DNA of 64,000 nucleotides from positions 838,001 through 902,000 of the forward strand of contig CP002278.1 in assembly GCA_000166095.1 (NCBI GenBank), in the 5' to 3' direction. A model generated the notes under the pieces. The model saw nothing but the letters and a program-made list of their open reading frames with translations, did no database searches and had not been told where the DNA came from. The position numbers and the translations under genes were made by a program. Origin of the DNA: Methanothermus fervidus DSM 2088. GTDB lineage: Archaea; Methanobacteriota; Methanobacteria; DSM-2088; Methanothermaceae. Each line of letters starts with the position of its first letter. Position 1 is the first letter of the stretch. Below, piece by piece: positions 1 through 9,370 of this stretch.

Positions 1-1
1 T

Positions 2-268
2 GAATTAATTAAAAAACGGGGTAGATTACCAGGAAACAAAAGAGTTGACGAGGAATATTTCAAAGAACTTGGTTATTCTTCTATAAAAGAATTTGCAAAA
101 GCATTGCTTAACAATGAAACTTCTCTAGAAGATGCAGGGCTAAAACCAGTATTTAGGTTACATCCTCCAAGAAAAGGTTATGAAAGTGTAAAAAAACCAT
201 TTTCAGAAGGCGGAAGCTTAGGTTATCGTGGAAAAAAAATAAATGAATTATTAAAAAGAATGATTTAG
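2..268 (+). CDS. rpl30p: Ribosomal protein uL30 (L30P), C-terminal part
   Basis: The open frame enters from the left edge and stops at TAG 266-268, giving the last 88 residues. Archaeal uL30 is about 150 residues, so roughly the N-terminal 60 lie outside. The segment starting [17 protein letters not shown] and the later [10 protein letters not shown] are typical of the archaeal/eukaryotic-type extension of this 50S protein, which binds 23S rRNA. It sits just before uL15 and SecY, the usual end of the spc operon. Identification rests on motif memory and gene order, and both agree. Confidence 0.9.
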   Translation, partial: ELIKKRGRLPGNKRVDEEYFKELGYSSIKEFAKALLNNETSLEDAGLKPVFRLHPPRKGYESVKKPFSEGGSLGYRGKKINELLKRMI

Positions 269-278
269 GAGGGAAAAA

Positions 279-710
279 ATGATACGAAAACGACGAAAAA
301 TTACGAGGATGAGAGGAACAAGGACTGTCGGTGGTGGCAGTGCAAAAAAAAGAAGAGGTGCAGGAAATCGTGGTGGAAGGGGAATGGCCGGAAGCCACAA
401 GCATCTCTGGACATGGATTGTCAAATATAAGCCAGATCATTTTGGTAAAAGAGGATTTAAGCGTCCAAAAGCAGTTACAAGAGAAGTAAAAAGTATAAAT
501 TTAAAAGAAATTGATGAAAAATTAGATGAATTGTTAGAAAAAAATTTAGCAGAAGAAAAGAATGGAATGATATATATTGATTTGGAAAAATTAGGATATG
601 ATAAGTTGTTAGGTGCTGGTCAAATATCAAGGCCTATATCAGTTAAATCACCAGAAATTTCAAAAAAAGCTAAAGAAAAAATAATAGAGGCTGGTGGAGA
701 AATTAGATAG
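279..710 (+). CDS. rpl15p: Ribosomal protein uL15 (L15P)
   Basis: This 143-residue protein has the glycine-rich, basic N-terminus of uL15 (RRGAGNRGGRGMAGSHKH, residues about 28-45) that threads into 23S rRNA, and a C-terminal globular part with GAGQISRPISVK. A strong Shine-Dalgarno sequence, AGGAGGG (267-273), precedes the ATG by 5 bases. The gene is 10 bases after rpl30 and 10 before secY, so the three are co-transcribed. Length fits archaeal uL15. Confidence 0.96.
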   Translation: MIRKRRKITRMRGTRTVGGGSAKKRRGAGNRGGRGMAGSHKHLWTWIVKYKPDHFGKRGFKRPKAVTREVKSINLKEIDEKLDELLEKNLAEEKNGMIYIDLEKLGYDKLLGAGQISRPISVKSPEISKKAKEKIIEAGGEIR

Positions 711-720
711 GTGAAATGAA

Positions 721-2094
721 TTGCAAGAAGTTTCTAAATTAAAAAGAAGTTTTGAACCAATATTTTCTATATTACCTTATGTAAAGGCGCCTGCATACAG
801 AGTTCCACTTAAAGAAAAATTAAAATGGACAGGAATAGTTTTAATATTATATTACTTACTTACACAAATACCTCTTTATGGTCTTAGCCCTACTGCTGTT
901 GACCAATTTGCACAATTAAGAGCTGTTATAGCCGGTAGTTATGGATCAATATTAACTTTAGGTATTGGACCAATTGTGACAGCTTCAATAGTATTGCAAC
1001 TACTAGTAGGTGGAAAAATTTTAAGGTTAGATTTGTCTAGACATGAAGATAGAGCATTTTTCCAAAGTTTCCAAAAACTTTTATCGATAATTTTTGTTGT
1101 ATTGGAAGGAAGTGCACTGATAGTAAGCGGTGCCCTTCCACCAATCTCACAAGCCTTTGCACCAATTTTACTCCTTCAAATTGTAATAGGAGGAATTTTA
1201 GTAATTTATCTTGATGAAGTTGTATCCAAATGGGGACTTGGAAGCGGGGTTGGACTTTTCATAGCTGCAGGAGTTTCACAAGCAATAATTGTAGGAGCAT
1301 TTAATCCATTTCCATCCCCTGCACAACCAGGAGTCCCTGCTGGTAGAATAACAGGGTTTATATATCTTCTAGCAACAGGACAAATGCCAGATTTCCAAAC
1401 ATATCTATTGCCAGTTATATCATTGATATTTGTATTTTTAGTTGTTGTGTATGCAGAAAGTATGCGTGTAGAAATTCCAATAGCACATGGTGGTGGAAAA
1501 TATCTTAAAGTTCCAATTCAAAAATATCCAATCAAATTTTTATACCCAAGTAACATGCCTGTAATTCTCACAAGTGCACTTCTTGTCAATCTTCAAATGA
1601 TTGCAATGATGTTCCAAAAGATTGGTCATCCAATACTTGGCATTGTTGAAAGAGGCAGGCCAATAAGTGGTTTAGTTTATTATTTAAGCCCGCCACGTGG
1701 AATAGATGTATTATTGGTAGATCCCGCCCATGCATTGATTTATGGAATTGTATTTATATCTCTTTGTATTGTTTTTGCATGGTTCTGGGTAGAAGTGGCA
1801 AATTTAGGTCCTAGAGATCTTGCAGATCAGTTATATAAAATGGGTATTAAAATACCAGGGTTTAGGGGAAGCAAAAGACATATCGAAAGAATATTGAATA
1901 GATACATCCCACCATTAACAATCCTTGGAGGAGCATTTGTAGGATTCCTAGCTTTTGGAGCAGATCTAACAGGGTCCTTAGGTGGAGGCACTGGTGTATT
2001 ATTAACTGTCGGAATACTACATAATCTATACGAAGAAATAGCACGAGAACAAATGATGGAATTACATCCAGCATTAAGAAGATTTTTCAAATGA
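721..2094 (+). CDS. secY: Protein translocase channel subunit SecY
   Basis: The 457-residue product is the pore subunit of the Sec translocon in the cytoplasmic membrane. It has about ten hydrophobic segments, an N-terminal amphipathic stretch ending in the conserved region PLKEKLKWTGIVLILYYLLT, the plug region around residues 50-75, and the cytosolic loop IPIAHGGGKYLKVPIQKYP near residue 250. The start is TTG at 721, chosen because AGGTGA (709-714) lies 6 bases upstream and no ATG fits. It follows rpl15 and precedes adkA, the standard archaeal order. Confidence 0.97.
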   Translation: MQEVSKLKRSFEPIFSILPYVKAPAYRVPLKEKLKWTGIVLILYYLLTQIPLYGLSPTAVDQFAQLRAVIAGSYGSILTLGIGPIVTASIVLQLLVGGKILRLDLSRHEDRAFFQSFQKLLSIIFVVLEGSALIVSGALPPISQAFAPILLLQIVIGGILVIYLDEVVSKWGLGSGVGLFIAAGVSQAIIVGAFNPFPSPAQPGVPAGRITGFIYLLATGQMPDFQTYLLPVISLIFVFLVVVYAESMRVEIPIAHGGGKYLKVPIQKYPIKFLYPSNMPVILTSALLVNLQMIAMMFQKIGHPILGIVERGRPISGLVYYLSPPRGIDVLLVDPAHALIYGIVFISLCIVFAWFWVEVANLGPRDLADQLYKMGIKIPGFRGSKRHIERILNRYIPPLTILGGAFVGFLAFGADLTGSLGGGTGVLLTVGILHNLYEEIAREQMMELHPALRRFFK

Positions 2095-2104
2095 GGAAGA
2101 TAAC

Positions 2105-2674
2105 ATGAAAACTGTGGTAATAACTGGAGTACCAGGTTCTGGAACTACAACCGTATTAAAAAACGCATTAAAAAATCTGAATTACGTAAATGTTAATTAT
2201 GGTGACGTAATGTTAGAAATTGCAAAGGAAAAGAAACTAGTCGAAGATAGAGATCAAATAAGAAAATTACCATCGGATATACAAAGAGAAATCCAAAAAG
2301 AGGCTGCAAGAAAAATTAGAAAGATTGCAGAAAAAGAAAATGTTATTGTAGATACTCACTGTACAATAAAAACACCAACAGGATTTCTTCCAGGGCTTCC
2401 TAAATGGGTATTAGATGAATTAAATCCACAATTATTTATATTGGTTGAGGCAGACCCAGAAGAAATATTAGTTAGACGCATAAATGATAAATCAAGATCC
2501 AGAGACATGGAAAAGATAAATGAAATAAAGCTCCACCAAGAGATGAACAGAGCAGCTGCAATGGCTTATGCTGTGTTAACAGGTGCAAGTGTAAAAATAA
2601 TAGAAAACCATGATGAAAAATTAGATGAAGCTGTTAATGAACTTGTTAATATATTAGAAGGTGTGAAACAATGA
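2105..2674 (+). CDS. adkA: Adenylate kinase, archaeal type (AdkA)
   Basis: Converts AMP plus ATP to two ADP in the cytosol. The 189-residue protein begins with a P-loop GVPGSGTTTVLKN (residues 8-20) and has the archaeal AdkA hallmark VDTHCTIKTPTGFLPGLP in the middle, which distinguishes it from bacterial Adk with its lid domain. It is ten bases after secY and its TGA overlaps the next ATG (ATGA), so translation of the two is probably coupled. The secY-adk linkage is widespread in archaea and bacteria. Confidence 0.96.
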   Translation: MKTVVITGVPGSGTTTVLKNALKNLNYVNVNYGDVMLEIAKEKKLVEDRDQIRKLPSDIQREIQKEAARKIRKIAEKENVIVDTHCTIKTPTGFLPGLPKWVLDELNPQLFILVEADPEEILVRRINDKSRSRDMEKINEIKLHQEMNRAAAMAYAVLTGASVKIIENHDEKLDEAVNELVNILEGVKQ

Positions 2675-3201
2675 CAATTTTTTTAAATCCGGTTGCTTTA
2701 GATCCTAATCCAAATAATCCACTCTTCACAATATTTTTAATATCAATTTTTGTAGCTTTTATAAGTACTTTAGCTAGTAAAATATTAATAGACCATGAAA
2801 AATTAGAAAAACATAAAAAAGAAATAGAAAAGTTTCAAAAAGAATTAAAGAAAATAAGTTCATCATCCGACCCCGAAGCGATGAGAAAATTACAAGAAAA
2901 ACAAATAGAATTTTTTGACAAACAAAAAGAAATAATGATAATGTCATTCAAACCATTATTAGTAACTTTCATTCCAATACTTCTTGTATTTTATTGGATG
3001 GCACGTGATCCACATATATCAAAGACTGTAGTAATACTACCAAAAGTTGCCTATTATTTATTACTTGTGCCACTTTGGCACATGTTATATCCACCACATC
3101 ATCCTTTACCACCTTACTCAATAGGATGGTTAGGTTGGTATATACTCTGTACCCTTACATTGTCACAAATATTCAGAAAACTTATGGGAGTAAAAGCATA
3201 A
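2671..3201 (+). CDS. EMC3/TMCO1 (DUF106) family membrane insertase, YidC/Oxa1 superfamily
   Basis: A 176-residue membrane protein with a first hydrophobic helix (about 17-37), a long charged cytosolic coiled coil (about 43-85, rich in K and E) and three further hydrophobic segments (about 93-110, 120-140, 150-168). This topology and the position next to secY and adkA match the archaeal DUF106 family, related to YidC, Get1 and EMC3, which helps insert membrane proteins. The start overlaps the adkA stop by 4 bases. The insertase role is inferred from the family. Confidence 0.85.
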   Translation: MTIFLNPVALDPNPNNPLFTIFLISIFVAFISTLASKILIDHEKLEKHKKEIEKFQKELKKISSSSDPEAMRKLQEKQIEFFDKQKEIMIMSFKPLLVTFIPILLVFYWMARDPHISKTVVILPKVAYYLLLVPLWHMLYPPHHPLPPYSIGWLGWYILCTLTLSQIFRKLMGVKA

Positions 3202-3216
3202 TAAGAGGTGTTATGT

Positions 3217-3486
3217 ATGCCACAACCAAGATATAGATCCAGATCATACCGAAAAGTTTTCAAAAGGACACCTGGTGGAAGAACTGTAGTACATTATGAA
3301 AAAAGGAAACCAAACCCTGCCAGATGTGCTGGCTGTGGGAAAGTACTTCATGGAGTACCTAGAGAGAGACCATATAGAATTAGAAAATTATCAAAAACAA
3401 AAAGACGGCCAAATAGACCATATGGTGGTTATTATTGCTCAGAATGCATGAGGAAAGTCTTTAAAAAAGAGGCTAGATCAATATGA
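3217..3486 (+). CDS. rpl34e: Ribosomal protein eL34
   Basis: An 89-residue zinc-binding 50S protein found in archaea and eukaryotes. The start is ATG 3217 ([15 protein letters not shown]), 6 bases after GAGGTG (3205-3210). An upstream in-frame GTG at 3208 lies inside this ribosome-binding site and is rejected. Cys37, Cys40, Cys74 and Cys77 form the zinc ribbon. The stop TGA overlaps the cmk ATG (ATGA at 3483). Confidence 0.96.
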   Translation: MPQPRYRSRSYRKVFKRTPGGRTVVHYEKRKPNPARCAGCGKVLHGVPRERPYRIRKLSKTKRRPNRPYGGYYCSECMRKVFKKEARSI

Positions 3487-4013
3487 TAATAACCATCAGT
3501 GGTTTGGCTGGCAGTGGTACAACCACACTATCTAAAATTTTATCAAAAAAATTAAATTATAAGCATATATCTGCTGGTGATATTTTTAGGAAAATGGCAG
3601 AAGAAAGAAATATGAGTTTATTAGAATTTAGTAAATTTGCAGAAGAAAATGAAGAAATTGACATAAAAATAGATGAAAAACAAGCAGAATTGGCAAAAAA
3701 TTCTGACAATTTAATAATTGAAGGTAGATTATCTGGTCATTTTGTAGATGCAGATTTAAAGGTATGGTTAACAGCGCCATTTGATGTGAGAGCAAAAAGA
3801 ATTAGTAAGAGAGAATCTAAACCGTTAGAAGTTGTTAAAAAAGAAATAAAAAGAAGAGAAAAAAGTGAAGCACTTAGATATAAAAAAATACATGGAATAG
3901 ATATAAACAATCTTGATATTTATGACCTTATAATAAATTCTAGTACTTTTAGTGCAGAAGAAATAGCCGAAATCATAATAAAAGCATTAGAGGTGATTCA
4001 ATGGCGGCAATAG
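3483..4013 (+). CDS. cmk: Cytidylate kinase (archaeal type)
   Basis: Phosphorylates CMP and dCMP with ATP. The 176-residue protein has a P-loop [12 protein letters not shown] near the N-terminus (residues 7-18), the segment [17 protein letters not shown], and [10 protein letters not shown] in the NMP-binding region, all typical of the short archaeal Cmk. It is tightly packed: 4-base overlap with eL34 upstream and 13-base overlap with eL14 downstream. The eL34-cmk-eL14 order is characteristic of methanogens. Confidence 0.95.
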   Translation: MIITISGLAGSGTTTLSKILSKKLNYKHISAGDIFRKMAEERNMSLLEFSKFAEENEEIDIKIDEKQAELAKNSDNLIIEGRLSGHFVDADLKVWLTAPFDVRAKRISKRESKPLEVVKKEIKRREKSEALRYKKIHGIDINNLDIYDLIINSSTFSAEEIAEIIIKALEVIQWRQ

Positions 4014-4243
4014 ACATTGGAAGAGTATGTATAAAAACTGCTGGAAGAGAAGCAGGGAACGTTTGTGTAATTTTAGATATAGTTGATAAAAATTTTGTTG
4101 AAGTTGTTGGACCTAACGTTAAACACAGGAGATGTAATATAAAACATTTAGAACCAACTAACAAAAAAATTGATATAGACACTGATGATATAGAAGAAAT
4201 AAAGAAAAAACTTGAAGAATTTGAAGAAAAAATAAGAAGTTGA
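4001..4243 (+). CDS. rpl14e: Ribosomal protein eL14
   Basis: An 80-residue SH3-like (KOW-type) 50S protein of archaea and eukaryotes. It begins [20 protein letters not shown], the usual eL14 start, and continues with VDKNFVEVVGPNVKHRRCNI. The ATG is preceded by GAGGTGAT, which lies inside the end of cmk, so the two frames overlap by 13 bases. Length fits archaeal eL14. Confidence 0.95.
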   Translation: MAAIDIGRVCIKTAGREAGNVCVILDIVDKNFVEVVGPNVKHRRCNIKHLEPTNKKIDIDTDDIEEIKKKLEEFEEKIRS

Positions 4244-4292
4244 AGATGAAGCAACAATTGGCTGTTTTTAATTCTTTTTTTGTAGGGATATA

Positions 4293-5282
4293 ATGTGTAG
4301 CTTCTTAGTAAAATCTGAGGCCAATACAAATCCCAAGTATGGATGTTCTCCAGAAGATAGACCTATAGAGGAGTATATAGCTAAAGGAGTTGTAAATTTA
4401 GATAAACCTGCTGGACCTACTTCTCATGAAGTTGCAGCCTGGGTTAGAAAAATATTAGGCGTTAAAAAAGTTGGACATGGTGGAACTTTAGATCCTAAAG
4501 TAACTGGAGTATTACCCATAGGTATAGAGAAAGCTACAAGGATAATGCCTCTTCTCCTAAAAGCAAAAAAAGAATATGTTTGCTTAATGAGACTACATAA
4601 AAAAGTAGATGAAGAAGAAATTCGTAAAATATTGGAAGAGTTTCAAGGTAAAATTTTTCAAACGCCTCCCTTACGTTCAGCCGTAAAAAGAGAATTAAGA
4701 GTTAGAAGAATATATTATGTGAAATTGTTGGAAATAGAAGGTAAAGATGTTTTATTTAGAATAGGTTGTGAAGCAGGCACTTATATCAGAAAATATTGTT
4801 ACGATGTTGGGGAAGCTCTAGGTGTAGGAGCACATATGGCAGAACTCCGACGTACAATGGTTGGTCCATTCAAGGAGGATGACACATTAGTCACCCTTCA
4901 TGATTTGACTGATGCATATCACTACTATATTGAAGATGGTGATGAATCTTTACTTAGAAAAGTCATATTACCTATGGAGAAAGCTGTTGAACATCTTCCT
5001 GAAATTGTGATACGTGATACTGCTGTTGATGCTATATGTCATGGTTCATATCTTGCAGCTCCTGGTGTTGTTGGATTAAGTGATAATATTAAGAGGGGAG
5101 ATATTGTAGCTATCAAGACTTTAAAGGGAGAATTAGTTGCTGTAGGGACAGCCACCATGTCCTCACAAGAAATACTTCTTTCCAGTAAGGGCATTGTTGT
5201 AAATATTAATAAAGTTTTTATGGAGAGAGGTATATATCCACAAGTATGGAAGACCGAAAAATATAAAAATAATATATCATAA
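4293..5282 (+). CDS. truB: tRNA/rRNA pseudouridine synthase Cbf5 (TruB family)
   Basis: Makes pseudouridine 55 in tRNA and is the catalytic subunit of H/ACA ribonucleoproteins. The 329-residue protein carries the family block VVNLDKPAGPTSHEV (33-47) and the catalytic Asp67 in GHGGTLDPKVTGVLP (61-75). A C-terminal PUA domain (about 245-320) starts near AVDAICHGSYLAAPG. ATG 4293 follows a weak ribosome-binding site (TAGGGATA). It is separated from eL14 by 49 bases and followed by tRNA-Ser. Confidence 0.94.
   Translation: MCSFLVKSEANTNPKYGCSPEDRPIEEYIAKGVVNLDKPAGPTSHEVAAWVRKILGVKKVGHGGTLDPKVTGVLPIGIEKATRIMPLLLKAKKEYVCLMRLHKKVDEEEIRKILEEFQGKIFQTPPLRSAVKRELRVRRIYYVKLLEIEGKDVLFRIGCEAGTYIRKYCYDVGEALGVGAHMAELRRTMVGPFKEDDTLVTLHDLTDAYHYYIEDGDESLLRKVILPMEKAVEHLPEIVIRDTAVDAICHGSYLAAPGVVGLSDNIKRGDIVAIKTLKGELVAVGTATMSSQEILLSSKGIVVNINKVFMERGIYPQVWKTEKYKNNIS
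5268..5280 (+). promoter_or_regulatory. TATA box of tRNA-Ser
   Basis: AATAATATATCAT lies about 27 bases before the first base of the tRNA, the usual archaeal TATA-to-start distance. It overlaps the last codons of truB, so the tRNA and downstream ribosomal genes could be transcribed independently of the upstream operon. Assigned from spacing and composition only. Confidence 0.5.
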
Positions 5283-5302
5283 TAAATAAAAATTTGCAGA
5301 AA

Positions 5303-5389
5303 GCCGGGGTAGCCTAGCCTGGTAAGGCGCGAGCCTGGAGAGCTCGTGGGGCATTACGCCCCTCCTGGGTTCAAATCCCAGCCCCGGCG
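5303..5389 (+). tRNA. tRNA-Ser(GGA)
   Basis: A complete class II cloverleaf: acceptor GCCGGGG (5303-5309) with CCCCGGC (5382-5388), anticodon stem CGAGC/GCTCG (5330-5334 with 5342-5346), and loop CTGGAGA with anticodon GGA at 5337-5339. The long variable arm TGGGGCATTACGCCCCTC and T arm CTGGG/CCCAG around TTCAAAT complete it. Discriminator G is 5389 and CCA is not encoded. The long variable arm and GGA anticodon make it a serine tRNA. No intron. Confidence 0.96.
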
Positions 5390-5453
5390 TATTTAATACA
5401 TGATTTCTATTAATCTTTTTTGATAAAAGATCATTCTTACTGGAGGTCATAGT

Positions 5454-5900
5454 ATGGAAAAAGAATTTAAACATATTGTTCGTTTAGCAAGAAGAGATTT
5501 AGATGGAAATAAAAATGTAGAGGAAGCAATAACAGGCATAAAAGGTATTGGAAAAGCTTTAGGTAAAGCTATAGCTAGAGTCACAGGATTTGAAGGTAAA
5601 AAAATAGGTTATTTATCTGATGAGGAATTAGAAAAATTAGAAGATGCCATAGAAAATCCTGGTAATTATGGTATACCTTCGTGGATGTTTAACAGAAAAA
5701 AAGATTATAGAACTGGTGAAAACAAGCATCTTATTGAAGCAGATTTAGAGATGACTATTAGGGAAGACATAAATAGACTTAAGAGAATTAGATCCTACAG
5801 AGGTATAAGACATGAATTAGGCTTACCTGTAAGAGGTCAAAGGACAAAATCAACATTTAGAAAAGGACAAACAGTTGGTGTGAAAAGAAGACGAAGGTAA
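5454..5900 (+). CDS. rps13p: Ribosomal protein uS13
   Basis: A 148-residue 30S head protein contacting the P-site tRNA. It starts [20 protein letters not shown] and holds the helix-hairpin-helix block [18 protein letters not shown] (27-44) and the C-terminal basic tail [26 protein letters not shown] (5442-5447) precedes the ATG by 6 bases. First gene of the uS13-uS4-uS11-RpoD operon. Confidence 0.97.
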   Translation: MEKEFKHIVRLARRDLDGNKNVEEAITGIKGIGKALGKAIARVTGFEGKKIGYLSDEELEKLEDAIENPGNYGIPSWMFNRKKDYRTGENKHLIEADLEMTIREDINRLKRIRSYRGIRHELGLPVRGQRTKSTFRKGQTVGVKRRRR

Positions 5901-5909
5901 GGGATATTT

Positions 5910-6431
5910 ATGGGACATCCAAAAAAACCTAGGAAAAAATATGATACACCCCCACATCCATGGGATGCTCAAAGAATAAAAGAGGAAAAAAAATTAGTTA
6001 AAAAATATGGATTAAAAAACAAAAAGGAGATTTGGAAAGCAGAAACTATGGTAAGAAGGTATCGTAGAGAAGCAAGAAAACTTTTTGGAATGCCAGAAGA
6101 ACATGCAAAAGTAGAATCAAAGCAATTAATGAAACATTTGTGGAAGCTAGGACTATTAGATAAAGATGCTGAGTTGAGGGACATCTTAGATCTTACTGTT
6201 GAAGATGTACTTAGACGTAGACTTCAAACTATGGTTTATGAAAAAGGACTTGCAAGAACAATAAAGCAGGCAAGGCAAATGATTGTTCATGGACACATAG
6301 CAATTGATGGCACAAGGGTGAGATCTCCTGGACACATTGTAAAAAGAGAAGAAGAGGATAAAATTGATTTTTATCCACACTCACCAATGAAAGAGATTAT
6401 AAAAAGTGAAAAGGAAAAAGCAGAAGGATAA
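5910..6431 (+). CDS. rps4p: Ribosomal protein uS4
   Basis: A 173-residue 16S rRNA-binding assembly protein. The N-terminus [19 protein letters not shown] is the archaeal form, and the S4 RNA-binding domain covers about residues 103-165 ([20 protein letters not shown], then [19 protein letters not shown]). It is nine bases after uS13 and in operon with uS11 and RpoD. Confidence 0.97.
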   Translation: MGHPKKPRKKYDTPPHPWDAQRIKEEKKLVKKYGLKNKKEIWKAETMVRRYRREARKLFGMPEEHAKVESKQLMKHLWKLGLLDKDAELRDILDLTVEDVLRRRLQTMVYEKGLARTIKQARQMIVHGHIAIDGTRVRSPGHIVKREEEDKIDFYPHSPMKEIIKSEKEKAEG

Positions 6432-6444
6432 AAGGTGAAAAATC

Positions 6445-6849
6445 ATGGCAGAAAAAAAGAAAAAACGAGAGAAATGGGGAATTGCTCATATCTATTCATC
6501 CTTTAACAACACAATCATAACAATTACTGATATTACAGGAGCTGAAACTATAACTCAATGGTCTGGTGGAAGAGTTGTAAGAGCAGATAGGCAAGAAGGA
6601 ACACCATTTGCAGCAATGGAAGCTGCAACTAGAGCTGCCGAAGATGCAAAAGAAAAGGGCATTGTAGGTGTACATATCAAAGTACGTGCACCAGGAGGAA
6701 ATGGTCCTAGAACACCAGGTCCTGGTGCTCAGGCAAGTATAAGGGCTTTAGCAAGGGCAGGACTAAAAATAGGTAGAATAGAAGATGTAACACCAATACC
6801 TCATGATGGTACTACTAGACCTGGAGGCAGGAAAGGGAGAAGGGTTTAA
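6445..6849 (+). CDS. rps11p: Ribosomal protein uS11
   Basis: A 134-residue 30S platform protein. Recognisable blocks are [19 protein letters not shown], the glycine-rich [16 protein letters not shown] and the C-terminal [20 protein letters not shown], the last being typical of the archaeal/eukaryotic branch. The stop is immediately followed by the rpoD ATG with no spacer, which points to coupled translation. Confidence 0.97.
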   Translation: MAEKKKKREKWGIAHIYSSFNNTIITITDITGAETITQWSGGRVVRADRQEGTPFAAMEAATRAAEDAKEKGIVGVHIKVRAPGGNGPRTPGPGAQASIRALARAGLKIGRIEDVTPIPHDGTTRPGGRKGRRV

Positions 6850-7644
6850 ATGGATGTTGTTGTAAATAAAGAAAACAATACTGAAATTAAATTTACAATA
6901 GATGGCGTAGATACTTCTTTCGTCAATGCTTTAAGACGAGCTTCAATGACTGAAGTTCCTAAATTAGCTATAGAATATATAAGAATTGTCACTAATACAT
7001 CAAGAATGTATGATGAAATGCTAGCACATAGGTTGGGATTAATACCGCTACGTTCTAATGAAAAAATTGTTGGTAATCTTTTAATGCCTGAGGAATGTGA
7101 TTGTGACAAATATTGTGCAAAATGTAGTGTTTCTTTCACTTTAAAAAAACAAGGGCCTTGTGTTGTTTATAGCGGTGATCTTGTACCATCTGATCCAGAA
7201 ATAAAACCAGTGTATGAAAATATACCTATTATAAAACTTGAAGAAGATGAAAAAATAGAATTAGAAGCAATTGCTCAACTTGGTTTGGGTAAAAAGCATG
7301 CAAAATGGAGACCTACAACTGCGTGCGGATATAAATATTATCCAAAAATTATAATTAAAGATACATGTGACAATTGCCAAGCTTGTATTGAAGAATGTCC
7401 CAAAGATGTACTAAAAGCTAATAAAGATACAATAAAAATTGAAAATATCGAAGCATGTTCATTGTGCAGAGCTTGTGAAAGGATATGCGAAAATGAATCT
7501 ATCTCTGTTCAATACATCGATAATAAATTCATATTTAAGATGGAAACTGATGGTTCAATGCCGCCAAGAGAAATTTTAAATAAAGCATGTGATTCTATTA
7601 TAAAAAAGGCAGATGAAATTATCAAGTTCTGCGAGGGTGAATAA
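6850..7644 (+). CDS. rpoD: RNA polymerase subunit D with two 4Fe-4S-type cysteine sets
   Basis: The archaeal counterpart of bacterial alpha and eukaryotic Rpb3, which nucleates RNA polymerase assembly with subunit L. Residues 1-60 and 220-264 form the dimerisation domain ([20 protein letters not shown] is the classic block). The inserted domain carries Cys83/85/89/92, then two ferredoxin-like sets: Cys173/176/179/183 ([12 protein letters not shown]) and Cys203/206/209/213. Both sets are complete, so two clusters are possible. It starts directly after uS11. The 264-residue length fits cluster-bearing RpoD. Confidence 0.96.
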   Translation: MDVVVNKENNTEIKFTIDGVDTSFVNALRRASMTEVPKLAIEYIRIVTNTSRMYDEMLAHRLGLIPLRSNEKIVGNLLMPEECDCDKYCAKCSVSFTLKKQGPCVVYSGDLVPSDPEIKPVYENIPIIKLEEDEKIELEAIAQLGLGKKHAKWRPTTACGYKYYPKIIIKDTCDNCQACIEECPKDVLKANKDTIKIENIEACSLCRACERICENESISVQYIDNKFIFKMETDGSMPPREILNKACDSIIKKADEIIKFCEGE

Positions 7645-7645
7645 A

Positions 7646-8011
7646 ATGCCATTAAATATTACCAAAACTAATCCTTACCTTGTAAATCTAATCATAAAAC
7701 TTAAAAAGAAATCTAACGAAGAAAATGTAAAAATATGGAGAGATGTGGCTGAAAGACTAAATAGGCCTACAAGACGTCGTGCAGAAGTAAATATATCTAA
7801 AATAAATAGATATTCTAAAGAAAATGAAACGGTACTAGTACCTGGAAAAGTTCTTGGCAGTGGTAAACTTGATCATAAAGTTACAGTAGCTGCATTGGCT
7901 TTTTCAAAAAACGCTAAAAATAAAATAAAGAAAGCTGGTGGTAGGTGCATAAGCATAGATACTCTACTTGAAGAAAATCCAAAAGGTAGTAATGTAAGAA
8001 TAATGGAGTGA
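7646..8011 (+). CDS. rpl18e: Ribosomal protein eL18
   Basis: A 121-residue 50S protein shared with eukaryotes. The start is ATG 7646 ([16 protein letters not shown]), which follows GAGGGTGA (7633-7640) at the very end of rpoD. A longer in-frame start at 7613 inside rpoD lacks a ribosome-binding site. The internal block [20 protein letters not shown] and the ending GSNVRIME match eL18. Confidence 0.95.
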   Translation: MPLNITKTNPYLVNLIIKLKKKSNEENVKIWRDVAERLNRPTRRRAEVNISKINRYSKENETVLVPGKVLGSGKLDHKVTVAALAFSKNAKNKIKKAGGRCISIDTLLEENPKGSNVRIME

Positions 8012-8016
8012 TAATA

Positions 8017-8442
8017 ATGATTTACATTGATGGCGAGGGTCATATATTAGGGAGGCTTGCAAGCATTGTTAGTAAAAAATTATTAGAAGGAGAAAAGGTT
8101 ACAGTATTTAATACTGAAAAAATAATTATCACCGGTTCAAGAGATTGGATATTAGAAAGATATCAACAAAGAGTTAGAAGATCAAGTCTTACAAATCCTC
8201 GAAGAATGGGACCAAAATATCCACGAAGACCTGACGACATATTTAGAAGAACTGTGCGTGGCATGTTACCTTACAAAAAACCAAAAGGAAGGAAAGCATT
8301 CAAAAATTTAAGAGCTTACGTAGGAATACCCAGAGAATTTAAAGACGTTGAAACAATTAAAATAAAAGAAGCTATGAGAGAAAGAATTAAAAAAGGTATA
8401 ACACTTGGTGAAGTTTCTAGACATTTAGGAGCTAGATTTTGA
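8017..8442 (+). CDS. rpl13p: Ribosomal protein uL13
   Basis: A 141-residue early-assembling 50S protein, beginning [28 protein letters not shown] 8017 is preferred over the GTG at 8008 because GGAG (8005-8008) then sits at a normal distance. The block [20 protein letters not shown] is diagnostic. It lies between eL18 and uS9 as in other euryarchaea. Confidence 0.95.
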   Translation: MIYIDGEGHILGRLASIVSKKLLEGEKVTVFNTEKIIITGSRDWILERYQQRVRRSSLTNPRRMGPKYPRRPDDIFRRTVRGMLPYKKPKGRKAFKNLRAYVGIPREFKDVETIKIKEAMRERIKKGITLGEVSRHLGARF

Positions 8443-8451
8443 GGTGTTCAG

Positions 8452-8856
8452 ATGGATAGGATTGTACAAGTAAGTGGTAAAAGAAAAACCGCGATAGCCA
8501 GAGGTACAATAAGAAAAGGTAAAGGAAGAGTCAGAATAAATAAAAGACCTGTAGAATTATATACACCTGAGTTAGCACGTTTAAAAATAATGGAACCATT
8601 AGTTCTTGCTGGTGAAGACGTTGTTAAGAATATTGACATCGACATCAAAGTACAAGGCGGCGGAGTGATGGGACAAGCAGAAGCTGCTAGGATGGCAATA
8701 GCTAGAGGGTTAGTTGAATGGACAAATGATGTTGAATTAAAAGAGAAATTTATGCAGTATGATAGAACTATGCTTGTTGGAGATCCAAGACGCTCAGAAC
8801 CTAAGAAATATGGTGGTAGAGGAGCTAGAGCTCGTAGACAGAAGAGTTATAGATAA
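8452..8856 (+). CDS. rps9p: Ribosomal protein uS9
   Basis: A 134-residue 30S protein whose C-terminal basic tail reaches the P site ([22 protein letters not shown] at the end; the final KSYR is conserved). The start [16 protein letters not shown] is typical. It follows uL13 by nine bases and is the last ribosomal gene before rpoN. Confidence 0.97.
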   Translation: MDRIVQVSGKRKTAIARGTIRKGKGRVRINKRPVELYTPELARLKIMEPLVLAGEDVVKNIDIDIKVQGGGVMGQAEAARMAIARGLVEWTNDVELKEKFMQYDRTMLVGDPRRSEPKKYGGRGARARRQKSYR

Positions 8857-8873
8857 ATTTTTAGGATGGTAAA

Positions 8874-9044
8874 ATGATAATACCTGTAAGATGTTTCACA
8901 TGTGGAAATCCAATATCAAAATATTATGATGAATTCCAAAAAAGGGTTAAAAAAGGAGAAAAAATAGAAAAAATTTTAAATGATTTAAATATCAAAAGAT
9001 ATTGTTGTAGAAGGATGCTAATTTCACATATTGATATACTGTGA
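8874..9044 (+). CDS. rpoN: RNA polymerase subunit N (Rpb10 homologue)
   Basis: A 56-residue zinc-bundle subunit of archaeal RNA polymerase, starting [15 protein letters not shown]. Cys7, Cys10, Cys44 and Cys45 bind zinc (the adjacent RYCCRRM pair is the family signature). The length equals that of Rpb10-type subunits. AGGATGGT lies just before ATG 8874. The TGA at 9042-9044 is only one base from the first base of tRNA-Pro. Confidence 0.95.
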   Translation: MIIPVRCFTCGNPISKYYDEFQKRVKKGEKIEKILNDLNIKRYCCRRMLISHIDIL

Positions 9045-9045
9045 T

Positions 9046-9135
<90 letters not shown>

Positions 9136-9185
9136 TCACATTTTCTCCCAAAAAACTACTATTTTTTTATTTAGGAGGAAAAATA

Positions 9186-9362
9186 ATGTCAAAGAAACTT
9201 ACACGTTTTGAGAAAGATAGATTACTTGGATCTAGAGCATTACAATTAGCCATGGGTGCAAAACCCTTAGTAAAAACAGATAAAATTAATCCTGTAGATA
9301 TTGCAATTCTAGAACTTAAAAAAGATGTGATACCATTAAAAGTTGTAAGAAACAGTGATTGA
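9186..9362 (+). CDS. rpoK: RNA polymerase subunit K (Rpb6/omega homologue)
   Basis: A 58-residue subunit that stabilises the polymerase clamp side. It starts [20 protein letters not shown], and the block [20 protein letters not shown] is the Rpb6/omega signature. AGGAGG (9173-9178) precedes the ATG by seven bases. It sits between tRNA-Pro and enolase, with the eno ribosome-binding site overlapping its stop. Confidence 0.95.
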   Translation: MSKKLTRFEKDRLLGSRALQLAMGAKPLVKTDKINPVDIAILELKKDVIPLKVVRNSD

Positions 9363-9370
9363 GGTGAATC

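Noticed and set aside
3208-3216. Upstream GTG start for eL34
   Set aside because: It lies inside the GAGGTG ribosome-binding site of ATG 3217, and eL34 proteins begin [10 protein letters not shown].
5277-5474. Minus-strand open frame over tRNA-Ser
   Set aside because: It is the antisense of the tRNA and of the uS13 start, with no ribosome-binding site.
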